Positions 1 through 7,826 of a DNA stretch of 8,512 bases are shown piece after piece. A model generated the notes under the pieces. That model was given only the letters and a program-made list of their open reading frames with translations, was not told the origin of the DNA and did not search any database. The stretch is from Armatimonadota bacterium (lineage in GTDB: Bacteria; Armatimonadota; JAAZEB01). Positions within the stretch are counted from its first letter, which is position 1. Each line of letters starts with the position of its first letter. A program made the position numbers and the translations under genes. The DNA lies in the NCBI GenBank assembly GCA_012841485.1, contig DUUU01000150.1, positions 1-8,512 on the forward strand, given 5' to 3'.

Positions 1-1088
1 GGGGTGATCGCCACGGCATCCATCGCCCGGGCCGTGCGAAGCCGCGAATCGGTTACCTCGGCGTAGAGGCGCAAGACCGTCAGTTCGTCAGCCGGAGGCG
101 CAGGGAGCCCGAAAGTGAGCCGGCCCTGTAGGTCCAGGTGACCGGAAGTCCACGAGACGGTGCGCCCGCCGGCGTTCTCCAGCCAGACGCGCGCGCTGGC
201 GCCGCGCAGGTAGCCACCGAGGCCGTCTTCAGCGGCCACATAGCCGCGGATCAGGCCCCCGGGCATCGCATAGCGGGAGAGCTCGCCCAGCCACACCGGA
301 AAGGCGGGCTGCGGTCCGGCCAGCACCGGCACGGCGAGTTCGACGGCGGAGGCGCCGGCGGCTGCTTTGAAGCGATAGGTGCCCGCGGGAGCGCCGGGCG
401 CGATCTCAAACTCGGCTTCGGCGCCTCCGCGCTCGTTGGCGCGCGCGGAGCGCGTCGCGAACGGAATGCCACCGGGCGCGAAAGCGCGCAGCGATACGGT
501 GCAATCGCTGGCGGGATCGCCAGTGCCCGCGTGCGAAACGCCCACATGGAGGCGGACGCGCTGACCGGTGCGATAGGCAGGGCGATCACTGCGCAGCAGG
601 ATGCGGTAGGCCGGTGTCAGGCGGATGGGCCGGTCTACGAAATCGCGGCCCCAGGGCGACTCGGCGATGACCAGCAAACGAGCCGGGCCTTCGCCCTCCG
701 GCACCGTGAAGACCGGCTCAATCGTGCCGGCGGCATCGGTGCGGCCTGTCGCCAGCTCGACGATCTCGGCCCTCGGGCGCGAGAGAAGCACGCGGACCGA
801 GGCATCCGCGATGGGGCGCTGGTCGGTGTGTCGGAGGAGCACGACGCGGATCGAGGCGGGCAAGCCTGGGGTCCAGCGATCTTGCCCGAAGAGATGCACC
901 TCCTGAGTGCCGAGAGAGCGTCCCAAGAGGGCGTTATAGAGGGCGACGGCCAGGATGATCGCGGCGGCCGCGAGCAGCAGGAGGCGCGAGCGCCCCCTGC
1001 CGGAGGAGTTTCCACCTCCGGTGGCGCCGCGCTCTCTGGGAGTGCTCTCTGCACCCGTCGGTCGATCCTGTTCCGGATCAGCGTTCAC
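1..1088 (-). CDS. Membrane-anchored protein with alpha-2-macroglobulin-like (MG2-type) domains, partial (C-terminus beyond base 1)
   Basis: The minus strand is open from a GTG at 1088-1086 to the window edge (362 codons), with AGGAG seven bases upstream. The N-terminus is a polar, Gly/Ser/Arg-rich tail (about residues 1-34), then one hydrophobic segment (about 36-57, LLLLAAAAIILAVALYNALL) without a clear cleavage site. This predicts a cytoplasmic tail, a single membrane anchor and an exported body. Three beta-sandwich-like units follow. Residues 75-157 contain a PIADASVRVLL stretch typical of bacterial extracellular Ig/MG folds. Residues 159-255 contain ILLRSDRPAYRTGQRVRLHV, which resembles the MG2 signature of alpha-2-macroglobulins (TDKPxYkPGqxV). 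Residues 262-362 look like another such unit. Bacterial A2M-like proteins trap proteases through a bait region and a CxEQ thioester, but any such parts would lie outside this window, so inhibitor function is not shown. It could instead be a general surface adhesin or beta-sandwich protein. It is divergent from ligA and has its own promoter. Confidence 0.62.
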   Translation of the reverse strand, partial: MNADPEQDRPTGAESTPRERGATGGGNSSGRGRSRLLLLAAAAIILAVALYNALLGRSLGTQEVHLFGQDRWTPGLPASIRVVLLRHTDQRPIADASVRVLLSRPRAEIVELATGRTDAAGTIEPVFTVPEGEGPARLLVIAESPWGRDFVDRPIRLTPAYRILLRSDRPAYRTGQRVRLHVGVSHAGTGDPASDCTVSLRAFAPGGIPFATRSARANERGGAEAEFEIAPGAPAGTYRFKAAAGASAVELAVPVLAGPQPAFPVWLGELSRYAMPGGLIRGYVAAEDGLGGYLRGASARVWLENAGGRTVSWTSGHLDLQGRLTFGLPAPPADELTVLRLYAEVTDSRLRTARAMDAVAIT

Positions 1089-1095
1089 TACGCTA

Positions 1096-1100
1096 CTCCT
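1096..1100 (-). promoter_or_regulatory. Shine-Dalgarno site fixing the GTG start of the MG-domain protein
   Basis: On the minus strand the sequence reads AGGAG, a seven-base spacer, then GTG. No ATG-initiated alternative with a comparable site is seen nearby in this frame. The site supports a GTG start at 1088. Confidence 0.65.
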
Positions 1101-1216
1101 GAGTATTCCCGGGTAGGTGAAGCCCCGTTTGGGATCCGATAGCTGTGCCGGGTGCAGTCAAGGGTTGTTGGGTCGCTCTCATGGACGAACATGGGATTGT
1201 GCTATCTCCAGGCTTG

Positions 1217-1246
1217 ATTATACCGCACTTGACAGGACAAACTCAA
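1217..1246 (-). promoter_or_regulatory. Sigma70-type promoter for the MG-domain protein gene
   Basis: On the minus strand TTGAGT (plus bases 1241-1246) is followed by an 18-bp spacer and a perfect TATAAT (1217-1222). The expected start of transcription is near 1210, leaving an untranslated leader of about 120 bases before the GTG at 1088. The -35 element overlaps the position expected for the -35 of the opposing ligA promoter, so RNA polymerase binding at the two may be mutually exclusive. Confidence 0.6.
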
Positions 1247-1258
1247 CTGCCGCGAATA

Positions 1259-1267
1259 TGGTATAAT
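1259..1267 (+). promoter_or_regulatory. Extended -10 promoter for ligA
   Basis: TG-G-TATAAT at 1259-1267 is a perfect extended -10 element (TGnTATAAT). At normal spacing (1239-1244) there is no recognisable -35, as expected for an extended -10 promoter. A perfect TTGACA does occur at 1229-1234, but it lies 27 bp away, too far for a standard sigma70 contact. Transcription would begin near 1274, giving a leader of about 40 bases before the GTG at 1314. Confidence 0.6.
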
Positions 1268-1301
1268 CAAAGGAGGGGTGCCGGCCCCAGATTACGCGTG
1301 A

Positions 1302-3350
<2,049 letters not shown>

Positions 3351-3351
3351 T

Positions 3352-3381
3352 GGCTCGGGTGGCCGCCGAGCCGCGCGTTTC
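3352..3381 (+). terminator. Hairpin terminator after ligA, in a convergent gap
   Basis: GGCTCGG (3352-3358) and CCGAGCC (3366-3372) form a perfect 7-bp GC-rich stem with a 7-base loop, starting one base after the ligA stop codon. The plus strand continues GCGCG then TTTC, a short and imperfect U tract. The stem fills most of the 31-bp gap between the convergent ligA and hydrolase-like genes. Read from the minus strand it has no T tract, so any termination in that direction would be weaker. Confidence 0.5.
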
Positions 3382-6354
3382 TCAGCGCACCTCTTCCAGC
3401 TTCACGTCGTCAAACCACGCCTGCGCTTGGCCGCGCGTTTGCAGGACGACGTAGAGCTTTTTCGCGTCGGGATGGTTCACCATGAAATCGAGGGTGAGCG
3501 GCTGCCACCGCGCTGTGCCGGCGCTCCATTGCGGGGGCACGCGCCCGCCCAGGTACTTGCCCTCCGCATCCGTCCATTCCGCGTAGATCCGGCAATCCGC
3601 GCCGGGGGGATCGGTCCTTACCTGGGCCGTGAAGCGATAGCGCCGGCCCGTCTCGGTCGCGATCCCCGTCTGGAGCCAGAGGGGTTTGGAAGTGACGTCG
3701 CGCCCTTTCAAGAAGACGCTGTAGCGCCCGTTGCGCTTCACTTCACGAGAGACGCCGCCGTAGAAGGCAGGGCGCAGCGACCAGCCGATGGGAGACTCCT
3801 CGCCATCCTCGGTGAACTCAAAGCCGGGATTGACCAACAGGTTCCCTCGCTGGAGAAGATCCTCGGGGCGCGGGCGCTGCACCGCCGTTACCGGTGGCAG
3901 CTCGAGCCGCTTCTCCTGGGGAAACCGGAGCGATCCGGTGTAGATGTGAACGCCCCACGGCTCGAAGTGGTCCACAATCGGATTGCCGGTGACCCGCCGG
4001 TCCTCGAACAGCACGCGCCAGCTCACTTTTGGCATGGCGCGCGGGATCTCGATGCGGGCATCCACCGGCTCGGGAGAGGCATTCACCGCGATAATGAAGC
4101 GCTGGTCGGTCTCGCGGTGCCGGCGGATGAGCGTTTCAATTGCTTTCCCGCCGGCGTGGACCTTCACCACTTCTCCCGTGTCGGGGCCCGCCAGCACGTC
4201 GTGCATCTGCGACAACTCGTAGGCGAGCTGCCGGAGGCTGTTCCAGAAAGGCGATGGTTTCGGGGTGTAGTTCACGCCCCAGAAAAGCAGGCCGCGGGCG
4301 CCACGGACGATGGCGTGATAGGCCATGAAGCGCGACTGCGCGAACGTGGGGTAGATCGCTCTCTCCGTGCCGCCACGTCTGCGGGTGAGATCGGCCCAGG
4401 CGAAGCCCTGGAGCACCATGAAGACCGGCTTGCGGTTCAGCACGGCGAGGACGTTCTTGCTCGTTTCGTCGCCGACCACGGCAATCGTCTTGTTGGGTAG
4501 GTCCGACTGCGTCTGCGGCTCGGGCACCGGATAGATATCCGCGCCCGCGATATCCGCGCCGTAGTTGAAGAGCGCCAGCTCGTCCACCGTGTTGCGCGGG
4601 GCGTGGTTCATCCAGATGGGGTGGTCTGGGTCCAGACCCCGAACCATGCGGTAGCCGCGGTAGAGATCCGTCGCGTCGCGCCCGCTCCAGGCGGGCTCAT
4701 CCACGCTCTCCCAGCAGAGCAGCGCCGGGTGGCCGGCCATGGTCTTCACCAGAGTCTCCAGTTCTTGCCGCTTCGCCTCATCTTTTTCCGAGAGCTCGAT
4801 AGCGGGGCCAAACGGGATCCACGTCATCATCTTGTGGGCATGAATCCGGTCCACCACCTCGCGCAGCTCATCCAGGGGGGCGGCATGCGGGGCCTGCACC
4901 AGGTTGAAGCCGCTCTCGCTCAGCTCGCGCAGGCTGCGCTCCGTGAAGTTGCCGTAGCGGTAGATGCCGATTGGGAAGAAGCGCTCTCCCTGGACCAGGA
5001 GCGTGTTGTCGTCACCGATGGTCACGGGCGGTACGCTTTTGCTAGAAGGCGGCATGTGCTCGAAGCGGAGGACGTCGCGAATGATGCTTCCCCCCGAGCG
5101 CTTAGGCGTGAGCGTGACGTGAATCTCATACTCGCCCGGACCGGATTTCGAGAGGTCGAAGGGGATGACCGGCTCTTTCGCGACGAAAAACGGCTTCTCG
5201 CGCACGGGTGGCACCAGCGTGCCGTTCTTGAGCAAGCGTGCAGTAAGCCGGAAGGCACTCAGATCCTCCTGCCGGACGTTAAGACGCGGCCGGAGCATCA
5301 CCTCCTGGCGGTAGTGGTTCGGATAAAGCGCCAACTCTAGAATGGGTGGCACGGAGAGGGGGACCACGATGGCGCGCAGCACCTCCCGGGTGTTGGGGTC
5401 GCGCACGCGCACGAGGGGCCGGTAGAAGCCCTCGCGGGGCAGCGAATAGGGAAGGGTGACCGTGGTCGGAGTCTGCGGGCTCAGCTGGGCGCGAACGCTC
5501 GTCACCTGGGGCCGGCCATCCGGCAAGTAGATGAGCAGATCCACCAGCGCCTTGCCCCCGAAGGGGCTGCTCACGCGCGCCTTCAGCACATTGTTCCCGA
5601 TGAGGCGCTCGCCGCTATCGGCCACCTCGATGGTGTAGGCATACCGCGAGAAATCCACGGCTAGCCCGGAGAGGCGGCCAAAGCGGTCGGGGCGCGCGAA
5701 CGCGCCGCCGGTGTAGGACCAAACGCTGAGCTCGCCCTTCGGTTTTTGCTCGCGCGCGAAGTTGATGCCCCACGTATCGCCCGTCTTTCCCACATGGATC
5801 TCGAGGCTGGAGAAGGGGATGGCCATCTCGGCCCACCAGCGGTCGTTGCCCCGGGTGGTCGCGGCATTCCAGGGGACATCCCACTGTGGAGCGGTGCCCG
5901 CCGCATCACCTCGCAGATCGAAGCGCGTGCCCCGCGCGCTGACGGCAAACTGGTAGTAGGTGAACCGATCCTGGTTCGGATCGAGAAAGAGCTCGACCAC
6001 GTCATCCTTGAAGATGGGGCCGTCACGCTCTGTGACCGTGGCGCGCACCTCGTCCATCTGCGACTCGAGGCATTCGAAGGCGATGTAAAGATGCGACGAA
6101 TCGTAGGTCACGTAAACGGTTGTCTGCTCCGTGGCCGCTTCTCGACTGTCGTTGAGGACAAAGCCGGTCGTCTGTGCCGCCTGACGCCAGCACGCATCAT
6201 CCAGGCGGCCATCGATCACGGGGGCCTCCGCCGCCGGTCCGGTCAGCGCGAGGTGAGGCGCCTCTCCCCGTTCAGGCGCGGCAGCGCCGGGCGTCAGGCA
6301 CGCGAGCATCAGCGCGGCCGCGAGGAGGGCGATTGGCTGCTTCCATAGCTTCAC
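3382..6354 (-). CDS. Secreted multidomain glycoside-hydrolase-like protein (CBM9-like, Ig-like, TIM barrel, CBM4/9-like)
   Basis: A GTG start at 6354 gives 990 residues and begins with a Sec signal peptide (MKLWKQPIALLAAALMLACL, cleavage probably after the AAA near residue 26; the Cys at 19 makes a weak lipobox). Residues about 40-240 form a CBM9-like domain (PVIDGRLDDACW at 45-56, then DDVVELFLDP at 117-126). Two beta-sandwich regions (about 250-435) precede a TIM-barrel region (about 445-730) with FFPIGIYRYGNF, CWESVDEP (547-554), GADIYP, KPVFMVLQGFAW and LLFWGVNY. A short beta domain follows, then a CBM4/9-like C-terminus (about 835-990: NLLVNPGFEF, GW, WFDDVKLEEV). Glu553 in DEP fits the acid/base of clan GH-A hydrolases. 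At the barrel strand where the nucleophile Glu is expected there is Gln649, so activity and substrate are uncertain. It probably binds or processes polysaccharide outside the cell. It lies 263 bp downstream of pdxA on the same strand and converges with ligA. I cannot assign a GH family number. Confidence 0.82.
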   Translation of the reverse strand: MKLWKQPIALLAAALMLACLTPGAAAPERGEAPHLALTGPAAEAPVIDGRLDDACWRQAAQTTGFVLNDSREAATEQTTVYVTYDSSHLYIAFECLESQMDEVRATVTERDGPIFKDDVVELFLDPNQDRFTYYQFAVSARGTRFDLRGDAAGTAPQWDVPWNAATTRGNDRWWAEMAIPFSSLEIHVGKTGDTWGINFAREQKPKGELSVWSYTGGAFARPDRFGRLSGLAVDFSRYAYTIEVADSGERLIGNNVLKARVSSPFGGKALVDLLIYLPDGRPQVTSVRAQLSPQTPTTVTLPYSLPREGFYRPLVRVRDPNTREVLRAIVVPLSVPPILELALYPNHYRQEVMLRPRLNVRQEDLSAFRLTARLLKNGTLVPPVREKPFFVAKEPVIPFDLSKSGPGEYEIHVTLTPKRSGGSIIRDVLRFEHMPPSSKSVPPVTIGDDNTLLVQGERFFPIGIYRYGNFTERSLRELSESGFNLVQAPHAAPLDELREVVDRIHAHKMMTWIPFGPAIELSEKDEAKRQELETLVKTMAGHPALLCWESVDEPAWSGRDATDLYRGYRMVRGLDPDHPIWMNHAPRNTVDELALFNYGADIAGADIYPVPEPQTQSDLPNKTIAVVGDETSKNVLAVLNRKPVFMVLQGFAWADLTRRRGGTERAIYPTFAQSRFMAYHAIVRGARGLLFWGVNYTPKPSPFWNSLRQLAYELSQMHDVLAGPDTGEVVKVHAGGKAIETLIRRHRETDQRFIIAVNASPEPVDARIEIPRAMPKVSWRVLFEDRRVTGNPIVDHFEPWGVHIYTGSLRFPQEKRLELPPVTAVQRPRPEDLLQRGNLLVNPGFEFTEDGEESPIGWSLRPAFYGGVSREVKRNGRYSVFLKGRDVTSKPLWLQTGIATETGRRYRFTAQVRTDPPGADCRIYAEWTDAEGKYLGGRVPPQWSAGTARWQPLTLDFMVNHPDAKKLYVVLQTRGQAQAWFDDVKLEEVR

Positions 6355-6360
6355 GGTTCT

Positions 6361-6365
6361 CTCCC
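6361..6365 (-). promoter_or_regulatory. Shine-Dalgarno site deciding the GTG start of the hydrolase-like gene
   Basis: The minus strand reads GGGAG, six bases, then GTG (6354-6352), directly followed by a lysine-containing hydrophobic signal peptide. The frame stays open upstream to an ATG at 6444. That longer version would put 30 Pro/Arg-rich residues ahead of the signal peptide, so the GTG is preferred. Confidence 0.7.
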
Positions 6366-6372
6366 ATCGGAA

Positions 6373-6396
6373 CGGTCGGATCGGCCATCCGAACCG
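6373..6396 (-). promoter_or_regulatory. Inverted repeat in the leader of the hydrolase-like gene
   Basis: TCGGAT (6376-6381) and ATCCGA (6387-6392) are exact inverted repeats around a 5-base centre. The pairing continues into CGG (6373-6375) and CCG (6394-6396) with a one-base bulge. It ends about 19 bases upstream of the GTG and eight bases from the ribosome binding site. It could be a translation-affecting RNA hairpin or a protein operator, but short GC-rich inverted repeats also arise by chance. Confidence 0.3.
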
Positions 6397-6488
6397 GCCT
6401 GGGACCCGGAAAGGCGCGAAAGGGCGCGGATCGGTGCGCAACACGGGCCCGGGGCGGCCATGTCCCGCCGTCAGGCCGGAGAGCCGCC

Positions 6489-6509
6489 GGAGGCGGTGAC
6501 ACCGCCTCC
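6489..6509 (-). terminator. Perfect hairpin in the pdxA to hydrolase-like gap, possible terminator
   Basis: GGAGGCGGT (6489-6497) and ACCGCCTCC (6501-6509) form a perfect 9-bp stem with a 3-base loop; as DNA it is a 10-bp-arm palindrome around one base. It lies 109 bases past the pdxA stop codon and 135 bases before the hydrolase-like start. No T tract follows on the minus strand, so simple intrinsic termination is doubtful; it could instead stabilise the pdxA mRNA 3' end or serve as an operator. The rest of 6355-6617 holds no gene, and I see no convincing promoter there, so read-through from pdxA is possible. Confidence 0.4.
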
Positions 6510-6617
6510 AGACTCTCTATTCGCCGCGGGCCGTGGGAGTGCCTGCCGATACGCGGGGCATCGCATCAGAAAGTATGTGCGCAAAGCATGGAGGCGTTCA
6601 GGATACCGGGGAGCGTT

Positions 6618-7622
6618 CTATTTCGACCCAAGGCGCTGCGAGAGGAGATCCACCGCCGCGAGGATGGCGGCCTCCATACTGACCGCGCTTGCTTTGCCCT
6701 GCCAGGCGATATCGAACGCCGTGCCGTGATCCACCGAGGTGCGCAACACCGGCAGCCCCAAAGTCGCGGTGACCGTGCCGTAGAAGTCGCGGGTCTTGGC
6801 GGCGATGTGGCCCTGATCATGGTAGAGGGAGAGGACGCAGTCGTACTGGCCTTCGAGGGCCTGATGGAAGACAGAGTCGGCGCCCACCGGGCCGATGGCA
6901 TCGATCCCTTCGGCGCGGGCATCGGCGATGGCGGGCGAGAGGTGCTCGGCCTCCTCGGTGCCGAAGAGGCCGCCGTCACTGGCATGCGGGTTGAGCGCGG
7001 CCACGGCGATGCGCGGCGCGCGGAAGCCGAAATCGGTCATCGCCCCATGCACCTGGCGGAGCATCGCCAGGACGCGCTCGCGCGTGATGTAATCGATGGC
7101 GGCCCGCAGCGAGAGGTGACGCGAGAGGAAGAAGATGCGCATGCGCCCGGTGAGGAAGAGCGTGAGTGGCTCGGGGGCGTGGAGGTAGTCGGCGAGCATC
7201 TCCGTGTGCCCGATGTGCGGCACGCCCGCCGCGCGCAGTGCCTCCTTCTGGATCGGCGCCGTAGCGATGGCCTCCACCTCTCCCGCCAGGCCCAGCTCGC
7301 ATGCCTTGCGCACGAAGGCATCCGAGGCGCGCCCGCAGGTCGCCTGCACTACCCCCGGCTGGATGCCGTCCAGCCCCGGCACCTCCACCGAGATCACCGG
7401 GACGGCGCCGGGCTGAACAGAGGCCGCCTCGCCGGCATGGCCGACGGTGACAAGGTCAGCGTCACCCAGCCCGATCGCGTCCGCGCAGCGCCGAAGGACT
7501 CCCGCGTGGCCAATCACCACCGGGGTGCATCGCGCCCGCACGGCCGGGCTCCGCACTGCCTTCAGCACGATCTCCGGACCGATCCCCGCCGGGTCTCCCA
7601 TAGTTGCCGCGATGGGCCGCAT
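6618..7622 (-). CDS. pdxA: PdxA-family dehydrogenase (4-hydroxythreonine-4-phosphate dehydrogenase or PdxA2-like)
   Basis: PdxA oxidises 4-phosphohydroxy-L-threonine with NAD(P)+ in pyridoxal phosphate synthesis; the related PdxA2 enzymes oxidise 4-phospho-D-threonate or D-erythronate. The 334-residue length is normal. Signatures are MGDPAGIGPEI (8-18), TAPIQKEAL (121-129), GHTEML with His139, SRHL with His169, NPHASDGG with His213, YHDQGHI with His268, and GLPVLRTSVDHGTAFDIA (289-306). The three metal-binding histidines known from E. coli PdxA correspond to His169, His213 and His268. YHDQGHI and HGTAFDIA look closer to PdxA2-type proteins than to E. coli PdxA, so the symbol is a family label. 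Residue 307 is Trp where Gly is common. The ATG is preceded by GAGGAG (7631-7636) with an 8-base spacer. No partner such as the Pdx kinase-like DUF1537 gene, ksgA or surA is in the window. I saw no convincing promoter in 7623-7736. Confidence 0.93.
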   Translation of the reverse strand: MRPIAATMGDPAGIGPEIVLKAVRSPAVRARCTPVVIGHAGVLRRCADAIGLGDADLVTVGHAGEAASVQPGAVPVISVEVPGLDGIQPGVVQATCGRASDAFVRKACELGLAGEVEAIATAPIQKEALRAAGVPHIGHTEMLADYLHAPEPLTLFLTGRMRIFFLSRHLSLRAAIDYITRERVLAMLRQVHGAMTDFGFRAPRIAVAALNPHASDGGLFGTEEAEHLSPAIADARAEGIDAIGPVGADSVFHQALEGQYDCVLSLYHDQGHIAAKTRDFYGTVTATLGLPVLRTSVDHGTAFDIAWQGKASAVSMEAAILAAVDLLSQRLGSK

Positions 7623-7736
7623 GCGCTTCTCTCCTCGTTACATTGAACAATTGTGGTTCTCGGGGCTATCCGACGCCCCCGGGCACTCATTACGCCGCGG
7701 CGGAGCCGGATCCTGCCGTGCGATGCGCGCAAACTG

Positions 7737-7765
7737 TTGCGCGGGCAGTAAACCAGTGTTATAAT
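7737..7765 (+). promoter_or_regulatory. Sigma70 promoter with extended -10 for the FGE-like gene
   Basis: TTGCGC (7737-7742), a 17-bp spacer and TATAAT (7760-7765), with TG at 7757-7758 making a full TGnTATAAT extended -10. Transcription would start near 7772, about 55 bases before the ATG at 7827. This is the best-formed promoter in the window. It lies in the 204-bp divergent gap between pdxA and the FGE-like gene; the rest of that gap holds no gene. Confidence 0.7.
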
Positions 7766-7780
7766 GGGCAGACACCCCGC

Positions 7781-7803
7781 GCCTGCTCCTTCAGCGAGCG
7801 GGC
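7781..7803 (+). promoter_or_regulatory. Stem-loop in the leader of the FGE-like gene
   Basis: GCCTGCTC (7781-7788) pairs with GAGCGGGC (7796-7803) over 8 bp with one G-U pair and a 7-base loop. The RNA continues into a pyrimidine-rich stretch, CTCTTCTT. It lies between the predicted transcription start and the ribosome binding site (GGAGG at 7816-7820). It might act as a weak attenuator or mRNA stabiliser. No known riboswitch family is recognised. Confidence 0.3.
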
Positions 7804-7826
7804 CTCTTCTTGCACGGAGGGCGACC

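Larger units (their letters stand above)
1214..1270. repeat. Perfect 11-bp inverted repeat spanning two divergent -10 boxes
   Basis: The left arm, 1214-1224, is TTGATTATACC. The right arm, 1260-1270, is GGTATAATCAA, its exact reverse complement. A 35-bp spacer separates them, so arm centres are 46 bp apart, between four and five helical turns. Each arm contains the TATAAT of one promoter. The symmetry may simply reflect two strong -10 boxes, but the identity extends five bases beyond the hexamer (GG before, CAA after), so a shared operator or a duplicated promoter is possible. Confidence 0.6.

Noticed and set aside
138..1142. A 334-codon open frame on the plus strand opposite the MG-domain gene
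   Set aside because: It is an antisense artefact of GC-rich coding DNA: the translation is Gly/Ala/Arg-rich without recognisable domains, while the minus strand has a good ribosome binding site, a membrane anchor and an MG2-like motif.
1278..1301. Seven-codon frame (GTG to TGA) ahead of ligA that could be a leader peptide
   Set aside because: The AAAGGAGG upstream lies almost against the GTG and at the predicted transcription start, so ribosome loading is unlikely; the peptide has no run of a regulatory amino acid.
3427..5340. Open frames of 357 and 245 codons (3427-4500 and 4603-5340) on the plus strand opposite the hydrolase-like gene
   Set aside because: The His/Arg/Gly-rich translations carry no domain signature and mirror the true minus-strand coding sequence.
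6355..6444. Upstream ATG at 6444 that would extend the hydrolase-like protein by 30 residues
   Set aside because: The extension is Pro/Arg-rich, would bury the signal peptide internally, and the GTG at 6354 has a better-placed ribosome binding site.
6174..7646. A 490-codon open frame on the plus strand overlapping the hydrolase-like start, the gap and pdxA
   Set aside because: It lies opposite pdxA, whose family motifs are unmistakable, crosses the intergenic region and has low-complexity composition. It is a shadow frame.
7645..7659. GAAC-N7-GTTC upstream of pdxA, resembling a LexA/SOS box
   Set aside because: The Gram-positive-type SOS box needs GAAC-N4-GTTC; the spacing here is wrong and pdxA is not a typical SOS gene.
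7759..7787. Possible minus-strand promoter for pdxA using TATAAC across the FGE-like gene's -10
   Set aside because: The -10 is partly self-complementary so the match is automatic, and no -35 is found at the proper distance on the minus strand.
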